Assembly: GCA_021805275.1 (NCBI GenBank)
Contig: JAJZFQ010000224.1
Coordinates: 1 to 5,207 of the forward strand
Direction: 5' to 3'
Source: Pseudomonadota bacterium
GTDB lineage: Bacteria; Pseudomonadota; Gammaproteobacteria; Steroidobacterales; Steroidobacteraceae
DNA length: 5,207 nucleotides
The notes beneath the pieces are model-generated. The model made no database searches. It had not been told where the DNA came from and worked only from the letters and a program-made list of their open reading frames with translations. This document shows positions 4,993 to 5,207 of this stretch, piece after piece. The position numbers and the translations under genes are program-made. Position 1 is the stretch's first letter. Every line of letters starts with the position of its first letter.

Positions 4993-5207
4993 ATGAAGGT
5001 TGACAAGTCTGCCGTGCATTGAAAAGCCCGCGCGCTGCCGGAGATCCGTTTCGAGGACCAGCAGCTGACCTCGTTCGCCGGTCTCGTGGTGTTCCAACCC
5101 TTGTTCGAGCGCCTGGGGCTGAAGAGCCGGCTGCGCGGGTGCTTCGATCACCTGACGGTCAGCCCCATCTTCGGGCACGCCTCGATCGTGATGCTGCTGA
5201 TCGTGCA
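4993..5207 (+). pseudogene. IS1380-type transposase, N-terminal part, with early in-frame TGA
   Basis: Translation from ATG at 4993 gives MKVDKSAVH, then TGA (5020-5022). The same frame then stays open to the window end, encoding LPEIRFEDQQLTSFAGL, VVFQPLFERLGLKSRLRG and SPIFGHASIVMLL. The FEDQ.LTSFAGL block followed by a hydrophobic 'GHAS' helix is characteristic of the N-terminus of IS1380-family DDE transposases, as I recall them. No ATG, GTG or TTG occurs between the TGA and this block; the next is GTG at 5086, inside it. Normal initiation thus cannot give a complete protein unless the TGA is read through or a CTG at 5035 is used. Most likely this is an inactivated copy, or there is a sequencing error. 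The catalytic DDE residues lie outside the window. Confidence 0.72.

Larger units (their letters stand above)
4938..5207 (+). mobile_element. IS1380-type insertion sequence, 5' part (left boundary unresolved)
   Basis: Identified from the transposase N-terminus it encodes and its promoter. The true left end is probably further upstream, within 4740-4937, and the right end is outside the window. Terminal inverted repeats and the target duplication therefore cannot be checked here. Confidence 0.65.

Noticed and set aside
4744..5178. 144-residue minus-strand frame opposite the transposase start
   Set aside because: Its first half is antisense to the conserved transposase N-terminus and the rest crosses the IS leader; a familiar kind of misannotation.

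Overview
The window looks like chromosomal DNA of a GC-rich Gram-negative bacterium, most likely a member of the Pseudomonadota. The evidence is an outer-membrane beta-barrel C-terminus ending in Phe, a MobA/MobL (MOBQ/TraA-type) relaxase remnant and an IS1380-type transposase. Species cannot be named from the sequence.

Left part (1-2079), backbone-like: the 3' end of a putative outer-membrane 'transporter' (PF13557-like) reads rightward and converges on a leftward two-gene operon. The operon encodes an Nramp-superfamily divalent-metal transporter with non-classical TM1 and TM6 motifs, then a 65-residue single-span membrane protein whose ribosome binding site lies inside the end of the transporter gene. 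A 13-bp-arm stem-loop with extra outer pairing fills the gap between the converging units and probably ends transcription on both sides.

Middle part (about 2216-3592), decayed accessory DNA: about 730 bp have no convincing gene but hold several hairpins, including a textbook factor-independent terminator on the minus strand with no recognisable gene in front of it. This is followed by a broken MobA/MobL relaxase gene on the plus strand. Two of its lesions can be traced to likely causes: a 5-bp tandem duplication and an extra G in a G run. It marks a former conjugative or mobilizable element.

Right part (3593-5207): a leftward, apparently intact membrane-anchored alpha/beta hydrolase, with an inverted repeat spanning its stop codon at the junction with the relaxase remnant. 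Then comes a gene-free stretch with a 14-bp palindrome and an extended -10 promoter. It leads into the 5' end of an IS1380-type transposase, which carries an in-frame TGA at codon 10 and runs off the window. The hydrolase therefore lies between two mobile-element pieces and may be cargo or a passenger. Nothing seen links it functionally to the metal-transport operon. No CRISPR array, tRNA, rRNA or complete novel defence-type system is visible.
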